Shown one piece after another: positions 24,124 through 35,000 of a DNA stretch of 64,000 bases (the stretch's first letter is position 1; each line of letters begins with the position of its first letter). The stretch is from Piromyces finnis. Its lineage: Eukaryota > Neocallimastigomycota > Neocallimastigomycetes > Neocallimastigales > Neocallimastigaceae. Location: assembly GCA_002104945.1 (NCBI GenBank), contig MCFH01000016.1, positions 496,001 through 560,000 of the forward strand, in the 5' to 3' direction. Below the pieces are notes generated by a model that had not been told where the DNA came from, did not search any database, and worked only from the letters and a program-made list of their open reading frames with translations. The position numbers and the translations under genes are program-made.

Positions 24124-25263
24124 TTAATCACAGCCACCACAATCACCACCATCATATCCACCATCATATCCACCATCATATCCACCATCATATCCACCAT
24201 CATATCCACCATCATATCCACCATCATATCCTCCATCATAATCACCATAATTGTCATATTCATTAAATCCTTCATAATCAGCATAGTCATTATCATCACC
24301 ATCAGAATAATCAGAGTTAGAAAAACTTGAAGAATCAGAAACACTAGAGGCGCTTGAACTATTATCATTATTACCATTGTATGGACGATTATAACCATAT
24401 TCAGGGTATCCATGATAATGATAATTATGACCATGATGCATATTATGGTGAAGTTCGTTTATAACCATACCTCCAGCTAAACCAGCAAAGCCAGCACTAG
24501 CAATACCAACACCATATGGAATATTTGAATTACCTGAAGAATGGTCTTCTGAGGAATGATGACCATGTTTATCAGAAGAATGATGATGACCAGAAGAATG
24601 ATATTGATGATGCTTACCAGAAGAAGAGTGAACTTTATGAGAAGAATGCTTTTTTCTTTGCTTATTTAATCTATAATTTTTACCCTTTTCAAGGAAAATA
24701 AGAGCTAAACCAAACATTAAGGCCATATCTATTCCTGGTTGAATTTCAACTTTGAATCTGTTACTACGTGGAATTTGTGAAATTCTACAAACAAGTGGGG
24801 CTCCCATTTCTTCTTGACCATAAAAAATACCACCACAACAAAATCTTTTATCACAATTCATGTCAAATGCTCTTGTTTGATTATTAAGTAAATTGGTGTA
24901 ACTAACATAAAATCTTTTACCATGTAATCCATTTGGAGTTACTCTTTCTTCAATTGAAACAATACTTCTATCATTCTTTTTACCCTCATAAATTATAACT
25001 GTAGATTGTGGTGTAGTACTAAAATTGAATAATGGTTTTTCTTCCGAATTATATATTATTTTTTTATTGGTTTTATTGGAATTCGAAAAATACCTTTTAT
25101 TGTTAGAATCTTTTAATTTATATTCAAATTTTCCTAAAAAAGCAGTTGATTTCTTTAATATTAAAGTATATGGAGTTTGTGCAATATATTCAGTTCCAAT
25201 AGCTGCCAATTGTTCAAATGGTGCATACATAGGTTTATTAAGTAAGTCTTTGAAGTAGCCCAT
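24124..25263 (-). CDS. Tubby C-terminal-like / LOR-domain protein with repetitive tail
   Basis: Intronless, 379 aa. Residues 1-190 look like the LOR (LURP-one-related/DUF567) fold, a tubby C-terminal-like beta-barrel with a hydrophobic C-terminal helix. The segment TPYTLILKKSTAFLGKFEY starts the strand pattern, and MALMFGLALIFLEKG would be the central helix. The tail is low complexity: a Ser/His-rich stretch (KKHSSHKVHSSSGKHHQYHS, about 205-240), a Gly/Ala-rich hydrophobic patch (VGIASAGFAGLAGGMVI), a His/Tyr/Gly segment (HHGHNYHYHGYPEYGYN), a Ser/Asp stretch and seven YDGG-type repeats before CGGCD. Tubby-like domains bind phosphoinositides or scaffold membranes; fungal LOR proteins have mostly unknown roles. 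The His- and Cys-containing tail could bind metal (inference). The family call rests on pattern, not on a search. Confidence 0.65.
   Translation of the reverse strand: MGYFKDLLNKPMYAPFEQLAAIGTEYIAQTPYTLILKKSTAFLGKFEYKLKDSNNKRYFSNSNKTNKKIIYNSEEKPLFNFSTTPQSTVIIYEGKKNDRSIVSIEERVTPNGLHGKRFYVSYTNLLNNQTRAFDMNCDKRFCCGGIFYGQEEMGAPLVCRISQIPRSNRFKVEIQPGIDMALMFGLALIFLEKGKNYRLNKQRKKHSSHKVHSSSGKHHQYHSSGHHHSSDKHGHHSSEDHSSGNSNIPYGVGIASAGFAGLAGGMVINELHHNMHHGHNYHYHGYPEYGYNRPYNGNNDNSSSASSVSDSSSFSNSDYSDGDDNDYADYEGFNEYDNYGDYDGGYDGGYDGGYDGGYDGGYDGGYDGGYDGGDCGGCD
24148..24240. repeat. 12-bp tandem repeat encoding YDGG units
   Basis: ATCATATCCACC (plus strand) is repeated about seven times, nearly perfectly, within the end of the LOR-like gene; the complement encodes Gly-Gly-Tyr-Asp. 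The low divergence implies recent expansion or homogenisation. Confidence 0.9.
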
Positions 25264-26544
25264 TATTTTATTATTTAATTTTATAATTATTATTATTTTT
25301 TTTTTAGAGTTTTTATATTAAATTGTGAAATATTTACAATATTAGAATTATTTATATTAATTTATTAAAAATGATATTTTTAATAACAATTTCAATAATG
25401 ATAACAAAAAAGTAATGATTATTGTAAAGTAATAATAAATTTGAATTAAAATATTATTAAAATAAAATTTCAAGAATTGCTATTTATTTATTTTTTATTT
25501 AATTAAAAATAATTAAAATTAAATAAAATAAATAAAATTTTTAGAAATATAAATAATTTTATATTTTTAAAAATGTATTAATTTATAATTCTTTCTTTTT
25601 TTTAAATATAATATTAAAGCATAAGTGGTTACACAAGTTGTCAATAAAGTTTTTAAAAATTTTTTATCTTCTGTCGTGACTAGTTGACAAGGGTAGAGCC
25701 ACTTATTAAATGATGATGACAGATGGCAATAAACAACAATAAAACTTCAGTTACATATATATATGTAAATACATCATTAAATATTGTGATTTTGTGAAAA
25801 AACAAATGATTAAAATAAAAAATTTATTAATATTCAATTAAAATAAGTATTTTATAATGATACAAATTATATATACATTTATAAAAAATTGAGAATCACC
25901 AATCAACTTTATTTGATCAATTATCAAAAAAAATAATTTTATTTTTTTTTTTTTTTATAAAAAAATGTCACGATTTTATACATACTATTTTATTTATTAG
26001 TGTTGAAAACTTAAAATATTCTTAATTTAAAAATAAACAAACAAATAAACTAAAAGTTATACATTGACTTCTATTTTATTATTTAATTTAAACCAATTAA
26101 ATTTATTTATTAATTTAGAATATTATAAAATTTGATATGCATTTTTTTTTGAAATTAATTATATTATATAAATGAATATCTTAATAAATTATATTTAAAA
26201 AATAAATGTATAAATTAAACAAATAAATAAAAATAATAAATAATTATTATGTATAAATAAATAATAAATATTATCATGTTTATTATATTTTATGTGTTTA
26301 TTATTCAAATATAAAATTAATAATAATAATAATAATATTAATAATGATGATTTTTTTCTTTTTTTTCTTTTTTTTGATTTTTTTTTTAAAATGAAATAAT
26401 AACAAAAAAAAGTATTGCTATTCCTTTTTGTTCATTCTGGATCGAAAAGAGGATGTTTAAATGTTTTAACAAATTTACATATAAAATTAATTGACTTTAA
26501 TTCGTTTTCTAAATAATCATAGAAGCCAATTATATACCCAATTA
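25264..26544. other. Intergenic region with a GC-richer inverted repeat
   Basis: Divided between the promoter side of the LOR-like gene and the 3' side of eIF3e. Apart from A/T runs it holds the inverted repeat at 25621-25706. No gene is seen. Confidence 0.6.
25621..25706. repeat. Two-block inverted repeat, 86 bp
   Basis: ATAAGTGG (25621-25628) pairs with CCACTTAT (25699-25706). Inside it TTGTCAA (25638-25644) pairs with TTGACAA (25684-25690). The local base composition is less AT-rich than the flanks. It could be a hairpin RNA, a small MITE-like element or a protein-binding palindrome; nothing decides between them. Confidence 0.5.
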
Positions 26545-28742
26545 TTAGTTGTTGTTGTTGTTGTTGTACTTCTTCTTATTTTGGTTTGATTGTGGTTTAT
26601 CAATAGTATTTATGATATCACTGCTTCTGACCATTAATTCGTAGGCATTATCTAATATGGATTGATAAGTAGAGGTTGTTTGTCCACCCATAATAATCTT
26701 ATTCTATATTATATAATTAAATAAAATTTGTTAAAATCGTTTTTAAAAATATATTTAACAATTATAAAAAACATTAGTATTTACGAATTTAATATCAATC
26801 TTAGCATCTAAACGAGCGCTTCTGATTAAGTTAGCTATCCACTTTTCACCAGAATCCTTTTCAAGGTTTAACATTTCAGACATTTTACTATTAAAAATTA
26901 ATATTAAAAATATTTTAGTCTTTTTTCTTCTTTATTTAACATAATTTTAATAGATATTACTTTATATCAATGTTTTGGTGGATCTTGCAGTAAGTTTCGA
27001 ATATAATTAATCTTCCAGCTTCAATGAAATCTTCCTTAGTAGCAACTAAGAAGAAATCGTTGAATAAAACCTTTTATTATTTAATTTAATACAATAATTT
27101 TTTTAATAAAATTATTATAATGTTTAAATTATTAATTAACAATAATAAAACTTACATCTTCACATTCCTTTAACTTATCCTTAGCACCGTTAAAATCGAA
27201 TTTAACATAAAGACATTCAATAAATTCAGTAATTGGATCACTGTAAGAAGCAGATTCCTTTTAAAAAATACCATTAATATATATCCATTAGATGCTTACT
27301 TTTACTTTATATTAAATTTTTATTTCAATTTCCTATTATAAAAATTTACTTACTTGTTGAATAACCTTAACTAATTCATCAATGTTATTCTTTCTCTTTT
27401 TACTAGTAATAACAGCAGCTGTTAAGTAACGTAAAATCCATGGACAAGCAATTTGAATGGTGTTAAAGTATCTTTATTATTTTATAAAATATATATAATA
27501 TTATTATTTTAATTTACTTCTACATTTAATGCTTTAAGTACAATACCACATATACTATTTTTATTTTACTTACTGTGGTTGGAAGAACATATCAATTATT
27601 AAGTTACGTCCATTTGGATGGTTAAAGAAAACGAATAAACTCCAATGAATTAACCAAGTACGTTGTTGTAATTGTTGAAGATGAGATGGGAAAGTCTATT
27701 TTTTTTAGTAAAGGTATTAATATACATGTATTTAATAAATAACATTTTAGTTATATATTACCTTTTGATCTATAGCTTCCTTAAGTTTGTTTAAATCTTC
27801 TAAAGCAGTTTCCCAATTAGTAGTTAAAATTTCAGAAGCTAACTTACCCCAAAGAGCTTGTAAGTTTAATTTTTCATCAGTGGACTAAAAATTTTTGTTT
27901 AAGGTTAGAAAATTAACATTCAATTGAAATTAAAATAAATATAAACTACTTACTAAAATTCTAAAGTGATATAACATTTCAGCAGCACCACTGTAATTAC
28001 CACAGTTGTATTGGAACTTTGCAAATTCATATAAGTTTTGTAACATTTCTGGCTTAAACTATTTCATTATAATTTAATATAATATATATTAATTTTCCTT
28101 ATATTTATTTATTTTATTTAATATAATGAAGTATATACATTGTAGTTAGCCTTTAAGAATTGAATGTTTTGAAGCTTATCTTGCTTTAATTGTTGAATAA
28201 CATTTGGATCTTGAATAATGTTCATTATATCAGAACTTTCATCACGAAGTTCTTCCAATCTAGCTAATACTTGATTACGTCTTTCTTCATAGACTATTGT
28301 GATTTTTATTATATATATATTTTATATTTATAATATTAATATTACATATAACTTTACTCGAAATAAAATTGTTTCTTATATTTTTATATATATTACCTGG
28401 TGAACATTGTTCATCAGGATGAATTTCACAATAAATTTCATTAGCATAATCAACCATATTAGTTTGAGCTAATAAATCATAATGAGCTTGAACTAATTCA
28501 TCTGATGGGTAAATCTTTTTATTATTATTATTTTATTTGAATTAAAATAAACAAAACGATTATTATTTAATATATATTTTATAATATTATTTATTATTAT
28601 TTAATTTTTATACAATATAATTATTTATTTTAAAATTTAAAAATATATATACCTCATGGTGACTTAAGAATTCCAATAATGGAAAAATCATGTGTCTATC
28701 CATGTATTTACCAATCTTGTTGGTTAAATCGTATTGAGCCAT
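26545..28742 (-). CDS. EIF3E: Eukaryotic translation initiation factor 3 subunit E (INT6)
   Basis: Eleven exons on the minus strand: 28653..28742, 28397..28514, 28139..28293, 27954..28058, 27762..27884, 27574..27695, 27354..27471, 27156..27257, 26961..27070, 26785..26887, 26545..26703. They join in frame to 434 aa, close to the animal protein's length. The start [20 protein letters not shown], then [10 protein letters not shown], is diagnostic. Further hallmarks are [57 protein letters not shown], the PCI-domain part [20 protein letters not shown] and the winged-helix end [19 protein letters not shown]. The protein ends in a run of Asn codons. eIF3e belongs to the eIF3 complex, helping mRNA recruitment to the 40S subunit. 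The intron density is the highest in the window. Confidence 0.96.
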
Positions 28743-29493
28743 TTTGAATTAATTCTATGAAATTAAAATTACATATATATTTATTAATATATTATATTCG
28801 ATGTAAATTTTTAATTTTGGGGAAAAAATAATAAAATATATATGATATTATGATATTATGATATGATTTTTATATTTATCGTTGTGTAATATTTAACATT
28901 TAATATTTAACATAGTATAATATCGTTTAATTTATTATTATCATGGTGTATATTATTTATTTATTTTTACTGAATTTTAATTTATTATGGATTTGTGATT
29001 TTTTTTTTTTTTTTTTTTTTTTAATGATTTGATGTTTATAAATCAATCGAATCGATATTAAGTATTATTTGCAGCTATCAGCTTTAATTCAATCGTTCAT
29101 TGTCATATTACTATACATCAATTTATTATTTTAATAATTATATTAATCTTACAATATTATAGGTATTTAAATTACCTTATAAAATACTAATAAAATTGTA
29201 ATAAGTATTAGATAATAATACTAATAACACCCTAAGCAGTATTTTAACTTGTAAAATTTTTGGTGCTTTATTAGTATATTATTACTGTACAATAATGTGT
29301 AAACCACAAAATTATTTCTGAGGCTTCTTGAATAATTATATTTGATTGGCTTAAAAGTGTTTTTCCAATCAAACCTCAAATTATTTTAATTTGAATAATG
29401 TACTATCTAAAAAACTTCATCACTGAACTCTATTTTAATCTCTCTTTTTTAAAGCTTCAACTTGATATAATAGTCTAAGAAGCAATTGTTAAA
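28743..29493. promoter_or_regulatory. Shared upstream region of divergent eIF3e and RPL18
   Basis: A 751-bp segment between two start codons facing away from each other, so it must hold both promoters. It contains a T run (about 29000-29022), an ACCCTAA near 29230 that resembles ribosomal-protein promoter elements of some fungi, and TTGATTGGC/GCCAATCA-like CCAAT-box material near 29340-29375. The element names are by resemblance only. Confidence 0.5.
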
Positions 29494-30387
29494 ATGGTAT
29501 GTTTTTAAAAATAATGAATGGTTTAATAAATGGTTTAAAAATGAATGTTTTGTTTAATTATGAAATATGTGTTTGAATTATTTTTTTTAATAAGACATGT
29601 GTGAATTATTAATGATGGATGAATGAATAGTTATTAATGATATTTATTATTAATAATAAATAAAATTATGGTAATTAGGGTATCGACATCCAAAAGAAAC
29701 ACGTTAAGAACAGTAATAGAACTGCCCCAAAAAGTAATGATGTTTACTTATTACTTTTAGTCAAGGTAAATTTAGATATAAAATAGTATATATGATATCA
29801 TTATCAAAGCTCCGTTATTAAATGCCATAATAAAATAATTGTAGCTCTACCGTTTCCTTGCTCGTCGTACTGACGCTGCTTTCAACAAGGTTGTTCTTAA
29901 GAGACTCTTCATGTCCAGAATTAACAAGCCACCAATGACCCTTTCCAACATTGCTAAGAACATGGCTAACAAGGAAGGTAAGATTGCCGTTGTTGTCGGT
30001 ACCGTTACTGATGACACCCGTATGTTCGAAGTTCCAAAGTTAACTGTCTGTGCTTTAAGATTCACTAAGACCGCTCGTGCCAAGATCTTAAAGGCTGGTG
30101 GTGAAGTTTTAACTTTCGATCAATTAGCCCTTCGTGCCCCAACTGGTACCAACTGTGTTCTTCTTAGAGGTAAGAAGAGTCACCGTGAAGCCGTTAAGCA
30201 CTTTGGTAAGGCTCCAGGTGTTCCAAAGAGTGATACCAAGCCATACGTCCGCTCTAAGGGTCGTAAGTTCGAAAAGGCTAGAGGACGTAGAAGTAAGTGT
30301 TAAATTAAATTAAAAACATTTTAAAAAAATTTTTATTAATATAAAATTTTATTATTAAAAATAGGTTCCAGAGCTTTCAGAGTTTAA
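29494..30387 (+). CDS. RPL18: 60S ribosomal protein L18 (eL18)
   Basis: Exons 29494..29496, 29679..29765, 29845..30292 and 30365..30387 give 186 aa, the usual size. The first exon is the ATG alone, followed at once by a GTATGT donor. The sequence is unmistakable: [113 protein letters not shown]. It is a structural protein of the large ribosomal subunit. Codon use is strongly biased to C/G-ending preferred codons, unlike the low-complexity genes here, as expected for very high expression. It is transcribed divergently from eIF3e. Confidence 0.97.
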
Positions 30388-31107
30388 GCGAATTTATAAA
30401 CTAAATAATGGAATATTAAACTCAAAATACTCATTTAATAAAAGATATAAAAACAAATTTATTATGGGTTTTTTGTCTTATTAATTTTACGATTGTCGAG
30501 TTAAAATTCATGGTGTTATAAATGATTAAAACGAGAAAGAAATGAAGAAGTAAAATAATGTTGAATATTCAAATTTATTAGTAAAATAATAATAATACGA
30601 AGTTAAATATAAGTGTTCAAAGGAATTAAAATTAATGGATAATTAACGGAATAAAATAATATTAAGGAAACGGTATAAACAATGGATATATTAAATTAAT
30701 AAGGAAAATAGGTTTTAAAGTTAATAAGTATATTCACATTAATAAGTATTAATATTAAGATATTAAGTAGTATGATTAATAAATTTATTTTTTTCAAGTT
30801 CTATATTAATATTTGTACGACTTAAAAATTTAATTGATTTTTAAGTGACCTGAGTGAAAGTTTTATAATATGTAAAGGCAAATATAATTTTTTAATTATC
30901 TAAAATTTAGTATTTATAAAATTAATAATTATTGAATTATATTTTCCGAGGTTTTTAATGAGTAAAAATTCCAGTTTTTAATATGGTTTATAAATATTTA
31001 AAATGTTTAATTGGAATTAAAAAATACAATCATATTTTATGTCTTTTCGAAAATTGATTTTGTTTATTAGTCCGCCGTTTTGGGAATTAAAAATACAATT
31101 AAGAATT
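30388..31107. other. AT-rich 3' flank of RPL18
   Basis: No gene seen between the RPL18 stop and the target-site duplication of LINE B5. Confidence 0.6.
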
Positions 31108-31122
31108 ACTTTTAGAATATTA
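31108..31122. repeat. Target-site duplication, left copy (LINE B5)
   Basis: ACTTTTAGAATATTA. It is repeated without change at 36836-36850, after the poly-A. The first A may be shared with the tail. Confidence 0.95.
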
Positions 31123-31370
31123 CCCTCTTGGGAACGTGCCTTCATTTATTTAATAAATGTAGTTTCTCAAGGGGGTCTACTCATGCTCATGGTACTGAGA
31201 GAGTAGAAAGAATTAAATCCAAGTATTGCGCAATGGATGCTTGGTGCCCTCTTAGGAATGTGCCTTCATTTATTTAATAAATGTAATTTCTCAAGGGGGT
31301 CTACTCATGCTCATGGTACTGAGAGAGTAGAAAGAATTAAATCCAAGCATTGCGCAATGGATGCTTGGTT
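31123..31370 (+). repeat. Two tandem 124-bp 5' monomers of LINE B5
   Basis: 31123-31246 and 31247-31370 are the same length and differ at five positions. Each unit can form three hairpins. In unit 1, CCCTCTTGGGAA (31123-31134) pairs with TTCTCAAGGGGG (31164-31175), and TCTACTC (31176-31182) pairs with GAGTAGA (31201-31207). CCAAGTA/TGCTTGG closes the third; in unit 2 this is CCAAGCA (31343-31349) with TGCTTGG (31362-31368). A partial third unit (the TTAGTCT..GACTAA stem and CTCATGGTACTGAG) follows. The units resemble promoter monomers of other LINEs in position. Confidence 0.85.
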
Positions 31371-31429
31371 AGTCTTCAAGGGAAAATTATTAGGACTAAG
31401 CTCATGGTACTGAGCGATTAAAAAACATT

Positions 31430-31572
31430 TTATTCATCAAATTTAAGTATTTGATGAATAAGTGAATGTTTGATTTTTCAGGTAAGTTTGTATAGTATTT
31501 AATTAGAAGAGTAATACATTTTGTTGCTGTATTTTTTCTTTTATTCATGTATTCATGTAGTACTACTCTTCT
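31430..31572 (+). other. Conserved hairpins of the LINE B leader
   Basis: First hairpin: TTATTCATCAAA (31430-31441) with TTTGATGAATAA (31450-31461). In B2 (19127-19157) and B4 (20587-20622) its fifth pair is C-G instead of T-A, a paired change. Second hairpin: AGAAGAGTA (31505-31513) with TACTCTTCT (31564-31572), retained in B2 and B4. Between them lies TTTTTCAG followed by GTAAGT (about 31474-31487), a perfect-looking splice-site string. The maintained pairing argues that the RNA structure matters to the element. Confidence 0.65.
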
Positions 31573-32014
31573 CTTGTAAGAATCCAATGTAGTCAACTTT
31601 AGCATTTGCATTGTACTTTTATATTCATGTAGCTATTGTTGTATTGTTTCTTGTAAGAGACTGATTCACTCTACATCATGTAAAAATACTATTCACAAGC
31701 TTTCTGGTGTCGACATTCTTGATTCAAATTTTTTACCAATTTAAATATTTAATGAAAAGTAAAGTCAAACAAGTTTAGTGTCAAAAAGCGAATCGAATTT
31801 ACTAACAACAAACCAAAACTAGAATTTTTAAAGAAAATTTACAACTAGAATTCAAAAAAAAAGAAACTTTAAACAAAGCATCGTAACAATTTTTGTACTA
31901 TCCAGTACTTTTAAGAAGAGAGAGAGAGACAGATTTTTTTCCATATACGTTATATTTGTAATTTTTATTAGTATTTATTTTATATTCAATATTTTTTAAT
32001 TAGAATTAATTATC

Positions 32015-35000
32015 ATGTCAGTCCTTTATATTAAAGATAAGAATTATATCAGACGTGGTACCCGGTCTTATGGTATCCCCTTAGATGATATTCGCTCCTT
32101 CTTTATCCGTGGTATTCGATCATGGTCAGTAAATATGCTATGGGAAAAACTCGAGGTTATTCTAGAAGATAAATTTAATTCAGTTATTAGTGTTAAATAT
32201 TTTCAAACTTTCAATGATCACTTTTTCTTAGTCAAGGTTCATGGTTCATCAAAAGATTGTATTAAAATCTTACACATGTTAAAGAAGAAACTTTCAGTTA
32301 CCTCAATTTCCTTTTCAGCTCGTAGTAGAAGGAATCACAAATACACTTTTTCCACTCTCAAACGTAAAATTTTAGTTTCTAATAAATATCAACATTCTAT
32401 TCAACAATCATTTCAACAATCAGTTCAACAATCAGTTCAACAATCTCATCAACAATCCGATCTTCAACAAGATCTTCAACAGGATCTTCAACAAGTTTCC
32501 CATCATGAAAATATTCCAGATCTACAGCAAACACAATTTCAATCTCAACATTCAACAATTAATTCTAATAGTTCTATCAACTCTGATAACAGTTCAATAG
32601 TTGATAGTTCTTCAGTTTCACAGCCATCTAGTAATAGTTCTACTTATTCCTCTGATGCATCATCCATTAATAACGATGACTTTAATAATAATAATAATAG
32701 CAACGATTCTTCCTCATACAACAAGCCTGATAACTTTTCTTTTTGTCTTAGTTGGAACACCAATGGGTGGAATCATGAAAAGAGAGATAGTATTAGCTAT
32801 TTCACAGCTATTTTCAAACCATTATTCTTATGTTTCCAAGAAACTGGTAATGGTTCTAGATTGAATACAGATTATCCTTGTCGTGTTACTTTGCGAAACT
32901 ATAGACACTTTTTCAAGAAAGCTGACGAATCAGTTCCGGGAATGAGAGGTTTATATTTAGGTTTTCACAATTCGTGTCAAGCCTCACTTGAAAACTTCTC
33001 TGGAAAGTATATTATTTCTATTTATACTTTTAGTCTCTGGAATAGATTCAAATGCTCGATTGGAAATGTTTATATGCCTCATAGTCATCACAACATCTAT
33101 GTTGATCATGCAAAGTTAGAAGTTCGCTTGTGGTTACAAACTCATTCATCCCATCCATCGATTCTTGTTGGTGATTTTAATATGTCTAAAGTAAAATTAT
33201 CCAACTGGTTATCAACTAATGGATTAGGAGATTGGGAAATTCTTCCGCTTAGAGGGTCTACTATCTCTTGGACTCGAGGTGATCAATCTTCCGACATTGA
33301 CCATGCTCTTATCAATTCGAAGATGAAAGATCTTATTCACTCAGGATCATTTATAAATAATTTTTATCCTGTATCAGACCATAAGCCACTTCTTATTAAT
33401 GGTAAAATTATTCCTATGGATGATTTTTCTAATGACTTTAATGTTCCTAAGAAAATTCTGAAATGGAATAGATTAAAATGTATTGAGGAAAAGGAATCTA
33501 TTCTCAGTCATAATAAATTCCAAATACTTTCAGCAAAATCCAGCGATCCTAATGTTTCTACAGATGAACTTTCCAAAGAGTTTACTTCAACTGCTTTTTC
33601 AATTGCAGACGAGCTCAGTATTACTTCAGCAAATAATGTTATAAAGTCTTCATTTCATATTTCACAACAAATTTTTAATCTTCAAAAAATCAAAATGAAG
33701 TTGTATAAGAGATTTAAAAAAGAAAGAATTTATGATATAGATGAATTTATTAAAAGAATTAAAATCTACCGTAAACTCATTGATTACATCCACAAAAGAT
33801 GTAATGAATTTAGGAAGCAAGAATATCTTCATTGGATTAAAACAGGATGTGAGTATATGAAGAGTCATAATCCTAAGAAGGCCTGGAAATGGATCAAGAA
33901 AACTGCAAAAATTGGAAAAGATTCCTTCTTTATTGCTCAACCAATTAAAAATAAAAATGGAGAATTAGTTGTTGCTACGGAAGAACAACTAGATGTGTGG
34001 CATGATCATTTCGAAAAGCTTGCATCAGATCCAAGTGGTGTAAGTCTTGATTTGGAGCATTGGTATGAAGAACCAACGAATAAACGTTTTTCACTTCCTA
34101 TGCTTGATGAGTGGGATATCAACCAAGATATTAGTATTGATGAAGTCAAGTCAGCTATCCTCACTACTCCAAATTATAAAGCATCAGGTCCGGATGGTAT
34201 TCCAATTGAATTTTACAAAGCATTAGTTCCATCAAGTAATGATTCTAATAATGCTACAGATAATAATTCTTCTGGTAATACTACTTCAGATAATGATGCT
34301 CATGGTTTAAATTTTATTCTTAAATTATTCAACCGTATTTGGGATGGAGATTTCCCCAACTCATGGAATGAATCCAGTATTGTTTCTATTCCTAAGAAGG
34401 GAGATTTGACAGATTGTGATAACTATCGAGGTATATCACTTATCAATAATGGTATTAAGTTGATTTCCAAAATTGTCACCACTAGAATCTCAGAATATGG
34501 TTTAAAGAATAATTTCATTAGACCTGAACAATTTGGTTTTCGAAAAAAGGAAGAAAGTATTAGTCTTTTCATTTCAATCCAAGAAATATGCCGTAGACGT
34601 CAATTAGATAATAAAGAGACATATTTGGCCTTTTTAGATCTCAGGAAAGCATACGATTCAGTCCCAATCGGTAATATTCTCCATAAATTAGATTGTTTAG
34701 GAATCCGAGGTAAGAGTCTACAATTTATCAAAAATTTATATTTAACATCTAAGGCTAATGTCAAATTAGATGGACAATTCTCGAAATCTTTTGATGTGAA
34801 GAAAGGAGTCCGTCAAGGTTGCCCACTTTCGCCTATTCTTTTTAATCTCTTTATTAATGATATATTTAAAGAGTGTGAAGATCTCGGAGTCAGTTTAGGT
34901 GACACTCGATGCTGTGGTGGACTTTTTGCAGATGATATAGTTATTTGTGCTCCAACAAGAGGATGCTTAAAAAAGATGCTTAGAAGAGTTAATGAATGGG

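Noticed and set aside
24148-24240. Regular 12-bp repeats that might suggest a CRISPR array
   Set aside because: No spacers; the units are directly adjacent and encode YDGG repeats inside an ORF of a eukaryotic gene.
31123-31246. HDV-like or hammerhead self-cleaving ribozyme at the LINE 5' end
   Set aside because: The monomer folds as sequential hairpins. I could not lay out the nested double pseudoknot of HDV-like ribozymes, and the CUGANGA..GAAA hammerhead core is absent. A covariance search would settle it.
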